Origin: JADJPF01 sp964492845
GTDB lineage: Bacteria > Acidobacteriota > Blastocatellia > Chloracidobacteriales > JADJPF01
Reading direction: 5' to 3'
Assembly (NCBI GenBank): GCA_964492845.1
Contig: CAZBMZ010000028.1
Span: 1-64,000, forward strand
Length of the DNA: 64,000 bases
Shown here: positions 8,502-16,970 of the stretch, piece by piece
How positions within the stretch are numbered: position 1 is the stretch's first letter
Layout: each line of letters starts with the position of its first letter
The notes under the pieces: model-generated
The model's database searches: none
Told to the model about the DNA's origin: nothing
Seen by the model: the letters and a program-made list of their open reading frames with translations, nothing else
Translations under genes and position numbers: made by a program

Positions 8502-10421
8502 TTAACCTTTAGCTATTTTTAGTTCGCTGTTAATAGTTGTTTGTGCAACAAGTGGCAAACTAACCGTTATGGTTGCACCTTGATTTAATTCACTTCTAAT
8601 TTTTATTGTAGCCTCATCTCCATAATGACACTTTAGCCGTCGTTCAATGTTGGCTAGACCTACCCCCTTTTTTCGTCCTCGCACTAAGTCAAATTCACTG
8701 ACACCTTGACCAGTATCTTGAACAATAATTTTTATTTGTTCGGCTTTATTATCATCAAAACATTTTTCAATTGTGATCGCTATTTCTCCACCGTCTTTAG
8801 CAGGTGTAATGCCATGTTTAATTGCGTTTTCTACAAGTGGTTGTATTAGCAAAGAAGGGATACGGACATTACTTAAGCTATCTTCAAGATTTATTTGAAC
8901 TTGCAAGCGTTCTTCAAAACGTGTTTTTTCAATATCTAAATAAGCTTTAATTAGCTCTATTTCCTCGCCAACACTGGCAAATTCACCTGCCGAGCGACGA
9001 AGCACCCCACGAAGCAGACCTGTTAAACGCATCAAAGTTTCAAAAGCTTTATCTGGCGCAGTTTGAATTAAATAGCCAAGTGTTGTTAGTGCATTAAACA
9101 GAAAATGTGGATTAAGTTGCGCTCTTAAAGCTCTAAGCTCTGCTTCTGTAGCTAGCTTGCTAATTTCCTGCTCTCGCAAACTAATTTTGCAACGGTCATG
9201 CGCTACCCTAACAGCATCAATTCGCCTAGAAACCATTAAAACAACAGCTTCTAACATTTCTAAATCGTCCGACAAAAGCCGTCGTCCGCCTATTAATTCA
9301 CCTATCACTAAATAATACTGAGGGTTTTCTGTAGTAGGAAATAACATAGTCAAAGTATGGTTTCCTAATGAAGCATCTTCTAAAGAAAAACTTACTTGTT
9401 TAGCACTAAGTATAGGAGTTAATACTTTACAAATATATGCTAAGATTTCTTCAGGTGTTTCATAACTAGCAATTGTTCTTGCTATTTCTACTCTTAAGTT
9501 ATCGTAATCAACACGCTTTAGTATAATTGTATCAACAAACCAAACAACCATTTGACGCAAACTAGGGTAAAACAGTGCTGTAGCAACCCATAAACCTAAT
9601 AATAAGCTAATAGTTAAAGGCTCTGCTTCTTTGCCATTGCCAAAAACTAGTAGAGGCGAAATAGCCATATAAGCACTAAATACAATTACCACAAGCAAGA
9701 CTAAAGAAATAGTGCGTTTTAAGAAAATATCTGCAAAAGCAAAACGGTAATCTTGGTAAAGAATAGCTATAACTAGAGGAAGTGAAGCATGATGGCCGAT
9801 CATTTCTAGCCACCAAGGATAACTTTCTGCGTCATGATGGCTTAAATGTAGAGCAGAAACAGAAAACACGGCTAAACCTATGATCCAAAAGGCTCTTTGC
9901 CAACCTGGTTGTTTATGAGTTAAAAAAATCAATGCTACTGCCAAAGAGCCAAAACCAAAGGTTAGAATATGTAAAGCAATATGTGATGGGGTAGACTCAT
10001 TAATAAAAGTTACATAAAAGTGCATTATTCCTGCAATAGCACTTAAGCAATAAGCAGTAAATGTAATAAATTTTCTAGCTAACTTTTGATTTGTTTCTAA
10101 ATTACTAAGTAATATTAAATGAACAACAACGGCTGGTAGAAATCCTAGTGTAGTAAATGAAGCTGCAATCAGCCAAGGAAAAGTATTGTCTATACCTAGA
10201 TCAGGAAGTCCATAAATAGCAACTGCTCCTATGTTCCAAGAAAATCCAAGAATTGCCGTTAGTAACAGTAGTTTATTATTAGATAAATTAGCTAGGGTTT
10301 GTTTTCTTTTTACCTTAAAATTTAGCGTTCCAAATACCATTACCAAAAGCATTGCATAAAGAGTTGCTCCAGTAACAAAACCTAGTAGATTAATTAATAT
10401 AGCAACAGATTTTGCATTCAT
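8502..10421 (-). CDS. LytS-type membrane sensor histidine kinase
   Basis: The N-terminal half has about seven to nine hydrophobic helices (residues 8-300), a 7TM-type sensor region. It is followed by a GAF-like segment (about 320-410). The kinase core is of the His_kinase/LytS class: H439 lies in LNPHFLFNAL, the N-box is PLVENAIKHG, and the G-box contains DTGQGV and GVGLANIERR. The next gene encodes its cognate LytTR regulator. The input signal is unknown. Envelope stress or membrane state is plausible given the downstream transglutaminases, but this is inference. Confidence 0.88.
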   Translation of the reverse strand: MNAKSVAILINLLGFVTGATLYAMLLVMVFGTLNFKVKRKQTLANLSNNKLLLLTAILGFSWNIGAVAIYGLPDLGIDNTFPWLIAASFTTLGFLPAVVVHLILLSNLETNQKLARKFITFTAYCLSAIAGIMHFYVTFINESTPSHIALHILTFGFGSLAVALIFLTHKQPGWQRAFWIIGLAVFSVSALHLSHHDAESYPWWLEMIGHHASLPLVIAILYQDYRFAFADIFLKRTISLVLLVVIVFSAYMAISPLLVFGNGKEAEPLTISLLLGLWVATALFYPSLRQMVVWFVDTIILKRVDYDNLRVEIARTIASYETPEEILAYICKVLTPILSAKQVSFSLEDASLGNHTLTMLFPTTENPQYYLVIGELIGGRRLLSDDLEMLEAVVLMVSRRIDAVRVAHDRCKISLREQEISKLATEAELRALRAQLNPHFLFNALTTLGYLIQTAPDKAFETLMRLTGLLRGVLRRSAGEFASVGEEIELIKAYLDIEKTRFEERLQVQINLEDSLSNVRIPSLLIQPLVENAIKHGITPAKDGGEIAITIEKCFDDNKAEQIKIIVQDTGQGVSEFDLVRGRKKGVGLANIERRLKCHYGDEATIKIRSELNQGATITVSLPLVAQTTINSELKIAKG

Positions 10422-10488
10422 TTTAATAGACCTAATCTTTTTGTAGGGTTGCTTAAAAATAGTTTAATAAGATTTCTGCCTTAAAACC

Positions 10489-10517
10489 TTGACAATAGTC
10501 AAGCTATCTCGTTATAT
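10489..10517 (+). promoter_or_regulatory. Promoter of rpsT
   Basis: A perfect -35 TTGACA (10489-10494), a 17-bp spacer and TTATAT (10512-10517) give a good sigma-70-type promoter, with a start near 10525 and a leader of about 120 nt. The -35 box sits in a short palindrome, TTGACAATAGTCAA (10489-10502), a possible operator. The 224-bp gap 10422-10645 also has to hold the divergent histidine-kinase promoter, which I could not place. Confidence 0.6.
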
Positions 10518-10645
10518 TTCTCGCTTGTCTAAAATAAGCATTCCTTATTTTTCACAAACAAAACATCAAAGTAGCTATTTGTTAAACAGAGACAAAAGTT
10601 ATTTTTAATTTATTAAATATAGCAAAGAAGGAGTTTTCTTTAGTA

Positions 10646-10921
10646 ATGCCAAATCATAAGTCTGCGGAAAAACGAGATCGTCAAACTAAACGTCGTACAT
10701 TAGTAAACCGTCGTAATCGTAGCCAAATGCGTACAGAGTTAAAAAAATTACGTGCTGCCATAGGAGCAGGTAACAAAGCAGAAGCTACACAACTACTACC
10801 ACAAATAGTTTCTGTTTTAGATAAAGCTGTTAAAAAAGGTATTCTTCACGACAACGCAGCATCTCGTTATAAATCTCGTCTAACAATTAAAGTTAACACT
10901 ATGACCCAAAAGGCTGCCTAA
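10646..10921 (+). CDS. rpsT: 30S ribosomal protein S20
   Basis: Binds 16S rRNA in the 30S subunit. The 91-residue, strongly basic, Ala/Lys-rich protein begins MPNHKSAEKR and carries the family pattern RNRSQMRTELKK and KGILHDNAASRYKSRL. A Shine-Dalgarno sequence, AAGGAG, lies upstream of the ATG. It is a single-gene unit, with a good promoter upstream and a strong terminator downstream. Confidence 0.95.
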   Translation: MPNHKSAEKRDRQTKRRTLVNRRNRSQMRTELKKLRAAIGAGNKAEATQLLPQIVSVLDKAVKKGILHDNAASRYKSRLTIKVNTMTQKAA

Positions 10922-10990
10922 CTAAATAGGGTAATAAATTTATTATTCAGCTTTTGTTACTCTGTTAGTTTGCAAAATAAATAAGCTTCA

Positions 10991-11026
10991 AAAAAGACAG
11001 TAAAAGTTTTTGCTGTCTTTTTGTTT
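10991..11026 (+). terminator. Rho-independent terminator of rpsT
   Basis: AAAAAGACAG (10991-11000) pairs with CTGTCTTTTT (11013-11022), giving a stem followed by a U-rich tail. It overlaps the TTG at 11026, which argues against that codon as the start of the next gene. Confidence 0.85.
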
Positions 11027-11043
11027 TGTGTAAGAATAAATTT

Positions 11044-11940
11044 ATGAAACAACGTGTCTTTGCTAAAAATAAAATTAAACAACTCTTATCTATTAATTTA
11101 ATTACATTAATTTCAACATTACTAATTTTTTCTGCACAAACTATTAATGCTCAAGAAAAGCTTATAGAAAAAATACCAACTAAATTTATTGAAAATGCTA
11201 AAGCTATTAGTTTAGAAATAGTAATTTTTCGTCCTATGGGAAAAGGGCCTTTTCCAACAGTAGTTTTTAATCATGGTTCAACTGGAAGAGGCAACAACCC
11301 AGCCATTTTTACCAGAACTTACACAAATAAAGCAATCGTTGAATTTTTTAATGAAAAAGGCTGGTTAGTGGTATTTCCTCAAAGACGTGGAAGAGGAAAT
11401 TCTGATGGGCTTTATGATGAAGGGTTTGAAAAAGATCGTTCACAATATTCTTGCTCACCAGATTTGTCTCTACCAGGTGTTGAACGCGCCTTAGCCGATA
11501 TTGACCAAGTAGTTGAATATCTAAAAACCAAAAAAGATGTAGACAAAAATAAAATGATAATCGCGGGTCAATCTCGTGGTGGTATTCTCTCAATTGCTTA
11601 TGCAGGGACAAGACCTAATGTGTTTAAGGCTGCTATTAATTTTGTTGGCGGCTGGATGTCTGACCAATGCCCTAATCCAGAAGCAATAAATACTGTTACA
11701 TTTAAGCGTGGCGCAAATTTTAAGCAACCTACGCTTTGGCTCTATGGAGAAAATGACCCTTTTTATAGCATCAAGCACAATCGTAAAAACTTTAATGAAT
11801 TTACAAAAATGGGAGGCAAAGGAAAATTTCTTACCTATTCTTTAGGCAAAAATGAAAATGGACATTTGGTAATTGAACATCCTGAACTTTGGCATAAAGA
11901 TGTAGAATTACTGTTAAAAGATTTATTATTAAACAAATAA
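11044..11940 (+). CDS. Secreted alpha/beta hydrolase (dienelactone-hydrolase-like)
   Basis: A serine hydrolase predicted to be exported: the basic N-terminus is followed by a hydrophobic core ending in TINAQEK. The nucleophile elbow is AGQSRGG (S177), the oxyanion region is FNHGSTGRG, the acid is probably in YGENDPFYS and the His is in NGHLVIEHP. Six Cys residues or fewer are present, including the pair in YSCSPD and DQCPNP, which could form a disulfide in the periplasm. I took ATG 11044 rather than TTG 11026, which lies in the rpsT terminator and would put six residues ahead of the signal peptide. Substrate is unknown; esterase or peptidase activity is possible. Confidence 0.75.
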   Translation: MKQRVFAKNKIKQLLSINLITLISTLLIFSAQTINAQEKLIEKIPTKFIENAKAISLEIVIFRPMGKGPFPTVVFNHGSTGRGNNPAIFTRTYTNKAIVEFFNEKGWLVVFPQRRGRGNSDGLYDEGFEKDRSQYSCSPDLSLPGVERALADIDQVVEYLKTKKDVDKNKMIIAGQSRGGILSIAYAGTRPNVFKAAINFVGGWMSDQCPNPEAINTVTFKRGANFKQPTLWLYGENDPFYSIKHNRKNFNEFTKMGGKGKFLTYSLGKNENGHLVIEHPELWHKDVELLLKDLLLNK

Positions 11941-11989
11941 ATTTAATTCAATTAAAAATTAACTTTGCTACTAAGTCTGTCTCTCTGCC

Positions 11990-12018
11990 TTGATGAGATT
12001 AGGCTTGTGATGTATATT
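11990..12018 (+). promoter_or_regulatory. Promoter of the YtxH-type gene
   Basis: TTGATG (11990-11995) and TATATT (12013-12018) are separated by 17 bp. The predicted start is near 12025, leaving a leader of about 110 nt before a near-ideal AGGAGG (12120-12125). Confidence 0.5.
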
Positions 12019-12133
12019 GGACACTGCTTTTCAATTAATTAAGATCATTAAGAAAATGTTATGCGATTAGTCATAATTCTAGAAAGTCGCAAATAAAACA
12101 AAAACTACCATACTCTTTTAGGAGGTTGTAATA

Positions 12134-12544
12134 ATGGGCGACAATGATACTAGCTCCAAACTTAGTTATTTTTTAGTCGGTGCCGGTGTAGGCGCAGTTA
12201 TAGCTTTGCTTTTTGCCCCTAAAGCAGGGCGTGAACTACGTGAAGATATTTCTGGAGCAACTAAGCGTGGGATAGACTACGCCAATACTAGTGCTAAAAC
12301 TATTAGCCAAAAAGCTTCTACTGTTTATAGTAGCAGTAGAGAAAAAGCAAATGAGCTTTATGGATTAAGTAAAGAAAAAACTTCTGGTCTAGTAGAAGCT
12401 GGCCGCAGTGTTATTTCTGATCAAAAGCATCGTGTTGCTGCTGCTATTGAAGCCGGCAAACGCGCTTATCAGGAAAAAAAGGCTGCCGCAGCCGCTGAAG
12501 CAGAAGCCAATGCAGCTTTAGTTGAATCATCAGAAGAAAGCTAA
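12134..12544 (+). CDS. YtxH-domain protein
   Basis: A small protein with one N-terminal hydrophobic segment (SYFLVGAGVGAVIALLFAPKAG, about residues 11-32) and the GRELREDI motif that follows it in YtxH/gas-vesicle-like general-stress proteins. The remainder is a long Ala/Lys/Glu-rich amphipathic helix with LEA-like spacing. The gene has a near-ideal Shine-Dalgarno sequence 8 nt from its ATG, so it is probably highly expressed. The next gene is 32 bp downstream, also encodes a membrane-anchored helical protein, and probably functions with it. Molecular role is unknown. Confidence 0.8.
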   Translation: MGDNDTSSKLSYFLVGAGVGAVIALLFAPKAGRELREDISGATKRGIDYANTSAKTISQKASTVYSSSREKANELYGLSKEKTSGLVEAGRSVISDQKHRVAAAIEAGKRAYQEKKAAAAAEAEANAALVESSEES

Positions 12545-12576
12545 ACTGAGAAATTAAGCATGGTGGGGTTACGGCG

Positions 12577-13293
12577 GTGAATTATTTAGAGTTAATATTA
12601 ATTACTACTATTGCAATGTTTACTGTTGTACTGTTAGTGGCAGTATTTAAGCTATATGTTCTATCTAAACAATTAATGGCTCAAGCAACATCAATGCAAG
12701 CAAAAGTAGAAGAAAACTTAAAACGCCTACAATCTCGCACAGAACCACTTTTAGAAGATGCTCATCAAAAACTACAACTTTTGCAAACAGAAGGTAAGCC
12801 AATACTAGAGGAAACTCATAAATTAATTATTGCTGCGCGTCCAGCAATGGAACAAATAAATGAGTTATTAATATTAGCTAAACCTATTTTGGCAGAAGCT
12901 TATGTAGCCACCCAATTAGCTAAAGAGACTGCTCAATTAACTAAAGAAGCAGCTAAGACTATCAAAGTTGAATCTGAAAGCTGTTTAGCAGCAATTAAAG
13001 CTACCACTCAAGAACTAGCTCAAATGACTAAAGAAGAAGCTGAAGAAATGCGTGTTTTGGTTGGCAGTATAAGAGAGCGTACAGACCTACAAGTTCAACG
13101 TGTAGATAAAATGGTAACACGTACAACTGATAGATTAGATGAAACAGCAGAGATGGTTCAAACCGGAGTACTTAAGCCAATTCATGAAATTTCTGCTGTC
13201 CTAGCGGCTGTACAAACATTTTTAGGAGTTCTGTTTGCTCAAGAACGCAAACAAATTGATGAAGCATATCAAGACGAAGAGATGTTCATTTAA
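12577..13293 (+). CDS. Membrane-anchored coiled-coil protein (DUF948-like)
   Basis: One N-terminal transmembrane helix (about residues 3-27) is followed by about 200 residues of almost continuous helix, with heptad-like Leu/Ala spacing and many Glu and Lys. This layout matches DUF948-type proteins that often accompany YtxH proteins, as here. The start is GTG at 12577, preceded by the weak GGTGGGG/ACGGCGG purine stretch. No catalytic motif is visible. It may scaffold the inner membrane or the periplasm, but the topology is unresolved. Confidence 0.6.
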   Translation: MNYLELILITTIAMFTVVLLVAVFKLYVLSKQLMAQATSMQAKVEENLKRLQSRTEPLLEDAHQKLQLLQTEGKPILEETHKLIIAARPAMEQINELLILAKPILAEAYVATQLAKETAQLTKEAAKTIKVESESCLAAIKATTQELAQMTKEEAEEMRVLVGSIRERTDLQVQRVDKMVTRTTDRLDETAEMVQTGVLKPIHEISAVLAAVQTFLGVLFAQERKQIDEAYQDEEMFI

Positions 13294-13320
13294 TCGCGGG
13301 CCAATGGTGGGCCAGCACTA

Positions 13321-13362
13321 AAGCACCTGATAACGCTTGTCGTTAGCTCAGGTGCTTTTCTA
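13321..13362 (+). terminator. Strong rho-independent terminator upstream of ileS
   Basis: AAGCACCTGA (13321-13330) pairs with TCAGGTGCTT (13348-13357), and an inner TAACG/CGTTA stem extends the hairpin. A TTTTCTATTTT tail follows. It ends the YtxH/coiled-coil unit. No T-box elements are present, so I read it as a terminator, not an ileS leader switch. Confidence 0.85.
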
Positions 13363-13394
13363 TTTTGCATGAAAATAAAGTGAGGATTTAAGAA

Positions 13395-16184
13395 ATGTCA
13401 ACACAAGCTCCTAGTGACTTAAAATCAACAGTAAATTTACCCGATAATAATTTTCCGCAAAAAGGAAATCTAGTACAGGCTGAACCAGCCCGACTAGCAA
13501 AATGGAAAGAGATAGACCTTTATAAGAAGTTGCGCGAGTCTCGTGCAGGTAGAACAATTTTTAACCTACACGACGGCCCACCCTATGCTAATGGTAAAAT
13601 TCATATGGGAACGGCTCTTAATAAGTTACTAAAAGATTTTGTCGTCAAATCCCGTGCGATGATGGGCTATGACACGCCTTATATTCCTGGTTATGATTGT
13701 CATGGTTTACCAATAGAAAAGAAGGTAGAAGAAGAGCTTGAAAAAGCAGGTCTTAAGAAACAAGACCTTTCTGCTTTAGAAATTCGTAAGCGTTGCCGCG
13801 CTTTTGCTGATCGCCATATTGCTGATATGAATCAAGATTTTTCCCGCCTTGGTGTACTTGGTGAATGGGAAGATACTTATCAAACTATGAGCCATCAATA
13901 TGAAGCCGACACCCTAAGAGCCTTGGCTAATTTTATTCGCCAAGGTAGCGTTTACCGAGGATTTAAGCCTGTTCATTGGTGTATCAATTGTAAAACAGCT
14001 TTGGCCGAAGCTGAAGTTCAACGTAGTAAGCATGTTAGTCCATCGGTTTATGTAAAATTTCCTCTAAAAAGCGACCCTGCAAGCATTGATGAGGCTTTAG
14101 CAGGAAAAAAAGTCAATGTTATTATTTGGACAACTACCCCTTGGACGCTACCCGCCAATTTAGGAGTCTCTTTTAATGCAAGTTTTGACTATAGCGCGGT
14201 TGAAGTTGATTCTGAAGTTTATATTGTTGCTAGCGAGATGTTAAAAAGTGTAAGTGAAAAGCTAGAATGGAATGAACCAACAGTTTTAGCCCAATTTAAG
14301 GGAGCAAAACTAGATAGACTTACAGCACATCATCCATTTATTAACCGAGAATCGCTATTTATGCTTGGCGATCACGTTACTTTAGAAGCTGGTACAGGCT
14401 GCGTCCATACTGCACCCGGACACGGACATGATGACTATGTAATTGGTAAACAATATGGACTAGATGTTTATTGTCCTGTTGATGATCGGGGTAAATTTAA
14501 GGCTGATGTAGAGAAATTTGCAGAAAAACAAGTCTTTGCTGCCAATAAAGAAATTGTTCAGCTATTAAAAGAATTAAATGTATTACTTAAGCATGAAGAT
14601 TATGAACATGAATATCCTCATTGCTGGCGATGTAACAAGCCTGTAATCTTTCGTGCTACTCCACAATGGTTTATCTCAATGGATAAAACCAATTTACGCG
14701 CACGTGCATTAAAAACAATTAGAGAAATTAATTGGAAGCCTACTTGGGGCGATGAACGAATGCACAATATGTTTGTAGATCGTGTTGATTGGTGTATTTC
14801 TCGTCAACGTACTTGGGGAGTACCAATTGCAGCAATGTATTGTTTAGATTGTGATCAAGAAATAATCTCAGCAGATTTACTTGACCACATCGCAACAATT
14901 TTTGAAAAAGAGACAGCCGACGCTTGGTATTCACGTCCAATAGCAGAACTACTACCAGCAGATACAAAATGTCCTAAGTGTCAAAGCACTAATTTTAAGA
15001 AAGAGATGGACATTTTAGACGTTTGGCTAGATTCAGGTGTTAGCTGGATGGTGATGAGCCGACGAGGTTTTCCAATCCCTGTAGACCTTTATTTAGAAGG
15101 TTCTGACCAATACCGAGGCTGGTTTAATAGCTCATTAGTTTGCTCTTTGGAGATGCAAAACACCTCGCCTTATAAAACCTGTATTACGCACGGTTATGTT
15201 TTAGACAAAAATCTTGACAAAATGTCTAAATCTAAAGGTAATGTGCTAGAACCAGGGAAAATAATGCAGCAACATGGGGCTGACATTCTTAGACTTTGGG
15301 CATCAAGTATTGATTATACTGAAGATATGAGCATTTCTGATGAAATACTTAAGCGTATATCAGAAAGCTATCGCAAAATTAGAAATACTGCTAAATATGC
15401 TTTAGGAAATTTATCTAACTTTTCTCCTAGCACTGACAGCGTAGCCTTTAACGATATGCTAGAGATTGACAGATGGGCAGTCTCAGTTGCTCAAGAATTA
15501 ATTAAAAAAGTCCGCCAAGCTTATGATAGCTATGATTTTCATGTTTGCTATAGAGAACTATTAAGTTTTTGTTCTATAGAGCTTTCCACGCTCTATTTTG
15601 ATATTTTGAAAGATAGACTTTATACATATCCCCCAAAATCTTTTGAGCGTCGTTCTGCTCAATCAGCTATCTACATTATTATCAAAACCTTAGCTTTACT
15701 TTCTGCTCCATTAATTGCTTTTACTGCTGATGAAATTTGGGATTTTCTCCCCCAAACAGAAGCAAAAAGCGCGTCCATCCATCTAGCAGAATTTCCAAGC
15801 TATGATGAAACCTTAGTTGATAAAGAGCTATTAACTAAATGGGAAAAACTTTTTGCTGTGCGAGATCAAGTTAAAAAAGCTTTAGAATCAAGTGGATTTG
15901 GCGGTGGTTCATCCTTAAAAGCTAAAGTCTCATTACATGCTAAAGGTGATGAACTAGCCTTTTTACAACCTTATCAGTCACAGTTACACTTTATTTTTAT
16001 TACTTCACAAGCAGAAGTAATAGCAGATGAGTCTGTAACAGAACTACAAGTTAAAGTAGAAGCAGCTAGTGGTCAAAAGTGCGAACGTTGTTGGCATTTT
16101 ACTGAAACTGTAGGAACAGACTCCCATTATCCAACTGTATGTGGTCGTTGTGCTAGTAACATTATTGCAGGTTGGTCTAATTAA
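13395..16184 (+). CDS. ileS: Isoleucyl-tRNA synthetase
   Basis: Charges tRNA-Ile in the cytoplasm. Class I signatures are intact: the HIGH-type motif PYANGKIHMG (residues 63-72) and KMSKS (609-613). The editing domain between them carries TTPWTLPAN and the GTGCVHTAPGHGHDDY motif. The C-terminal zinc finger has C896, C899, C916 and C919 (CERCW...CGRC), which places it in the bacterial IleS1 type that is typically mupirocin-sensitive. Length (929) is normal. It heads the group ileS-lspA-lgt, an order seen in many bacteria, but here a 265-bp repeat-rich gap separates it from lspA. Confidence 0.97.
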   Translation: MSTQAPSDLKSTVNLPDNNFPQKGNLVQAEPARLAKWKEIDLYKKLRESRAGRTIFNLHDGPPYANGKIHMGTALNKLLKDFVVKSRAMMGYDTPYIPGYDCHGLPIEKKVEEELEKAGLKKQDLSALEIRKRCRAFADRHIADMNQDFSRLGVLGEWEDTYQTMSHQYEADTLRALANFIRQGSVYRGFKPVHWCINCKTALAEAEVQRSKHVSPSVYVKFPLKSDPASIDEALAGKKVNVIIWTTTPWTLPANLGVSFNASFDYSAVEVDSEVYIVASEMLKSVSEKLEWNEPTVLAQFKGAKLDRLTAHHPFINRESLFMLGDHVTLEAGTGCVHTAPGHGHDDYVIGKQYGLDVYCPVDDRGKFKADVEKFAEKQVFAANKEIVQLLKELNVLLKHEDYEHEYPHCWRCNKPVIFRATPQWFISMDKTNLRARALKTIREINWKPTWGDERMHNMFVDRVDWCISRQRTWGVPIAAMYCLDCDQEIISADLLDHIATIFEKETADAWYSRPIAELLPADTKCPKCQSTNFKKEMDILDVWLDSGVSWMVMSRRGFPIPVDLYLEGSDQYRGWFNSSLVCSLEMQNTSPYKTCITHGYVLDKNLDKMSKSKGNVLEPGKIMQQHGADILRLWASSIDYTEDMSISDEILKRISESYRKIRNTAKYALGNLSNFSPSTDSVAFNDMLEIDRWAVSVAQELIKKVRQAYDSYDFHVCYRELLSFCSIELSTLYFDILKDRLYTYPPKSFERRSAQSAIYIIIKTLALLSAPLIAFTADEIWDFLPQTEAKSASIHLAEFPSYDETLVDKELLTKWEKLFAVRDQVKKALESSGFGGGSSLKAKVSLHAKGDELAFLQPYQSQLHFIFITSQAEVIADESVTELQVKVEAASGQKCERCWHFTETVGTDSHYPTVCGRCASNIIAGWSN

Positions 16185-16186
16185 AA

Positions 16187-16280
16187 TATTTGGGATTTAC
16201 ATCATTCTTGAGGTTTACACCTTTCTTGGGGTTTACACCCTTCTTGGGGTTTACACCCTTCTTGGGGTTTACACCCCAAG
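16187..16280 (+). repeat. 18-bp tandem repeats ending in a perfect hairpin
   Basis: Four 18-bp units, TTCTTGGGGTTTACACCC, run head-to-tail at 16205-16276. The first differs at two positions, and a more degenerate fifth copy precedes them at 16187-16204. The last unit completes CTTGGGGT-TTAC-ACCCCAAG (16261-16280), an 8-bp perfect stem with a 4-nt loop. The units abut the ileS stop codon with no spacers, so this is not a CRISPR array. Confidence 0.9.
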
Positions 16281-16368
16281 CTAAAATTGTGTCGTCGCTA
16301 ACGCGACTCTTAATGTTTTAGTCCCGTCAGGGACGACACAACTTTAGCTTGGCACGTGAGTGCCAAGA
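16278..16368. repeat. Extragenic palindrome: 19-bp inverted repeat with inner hairpins
   Basis: The left arm 16278-16296 (AAGCTAAAATTGTGTCGTC) and the right arm 16332-16350 are complementary at 18 of 19 positions across a 35-bp centre. The centre contains the hairpin GTCCC-GTCA-GGGAC (16321-16334). A further hairpin, CTTGGCAC-GTGA-GTGCCAAG, follows at 16349-16368. No ORF or target-site duplication is visible. It resembles a REP/MITE-like element or an mRNA-stabilising structure in the ileS-lspA gap. Confidence 0.75.
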
Positions 16369-16449
16369 TCGCACGATGAGTGTCAAGATCATGCAATCCC
16401 TGTGTTACAATTCATCAAACAAAAAATTTCTTAAAATTATGGAGGGACT

Positions 16450-16956
16450 TTGAAACAAATACTCAAGTATTTACCTTTGTCTCTACTAGTAATTTCACTG
16501 GATCAAATAACTAAATATTGGGCGTACAATAATTTACGCTCCAAGCCTGATGTGGATGTAATAGACAATCTTTTTAAGCTAAGTTATACGGAAAATGCTG
16601 GTATTGCTTTTGGCATACTTTCTGAAACTAGCGGCAATTGGAAAGTTTGGCTGTTATCTGCTATCTCGTTTATTGCTATTAGTTTAATAATTTATTTTGC
16701 TAGTACATCACCTAGCAATAAACGCTTGTTTTTAATATCACTAACGCTTGTTTTAGGTGGCATAGTTGGTAATTTACTGGATCGTCTTCATTTACAAGTG
16801 GTTATAGACTTTATAGAAGTTTATTTAGGTGATTATCATTGGCCTACATTTAATATTGCCGATGTAGCAATTTGTGCCGGAGCATTTTTACTTAGTGTTG
16901 ATATACTACTAGAAACTAAAGAAACTATGCCTCAGTCAAATGAAGTAAAACAATAG
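16450..16956 (+). CDS. lspA: Lipoprotein signal peptidase (signal peptidase II)
   Basis: An inner-membrane aspartic protease that cleaves prolipoprotein signal peptides after Lgt has lipidated them. Four hydrophobic helices are visible. The catalytic aspartates are D111 in GNLLDR and D138 in FNIADVAI; DFIEV is also conserved. Length (168) is normal. The start is TTG at 16450, with GGAGGG immediately upstream (3-4 nt spacing, which is tight). lgt follows 14 bp downstream, so lipoprotein lipidation and cleavage are encoded side by side. Confidence 0.95.
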   Translation: MKQILKYLPLSLLVISLDQITKYWAYNNLRSKPDVDVIDNLFKLSYTENAGIAFGILSETSGNWKVWLLSAISFIAISLIIYFASTSPSNKRLFLISLTLVLGGIVGNLLDRLHLQVVIDFIEVYLGDYHWPTFNIADVAICAGAFLLSVDILLETKETMPQSNEVKQ

Positions 16957-16970
16957 AGAGGATTTTGTAA

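Noticed and set aside
13293..13395. T-box leader of ileS
   Set aside because: Only about 100 bp, no T-box or specifier structure, and the hairpin has a U-tail right after the preceding genes.
16205..16276. CRISPR-like array
   Set aside because: The 18-bp units are contiguous with no spacers and no cas genes are present.
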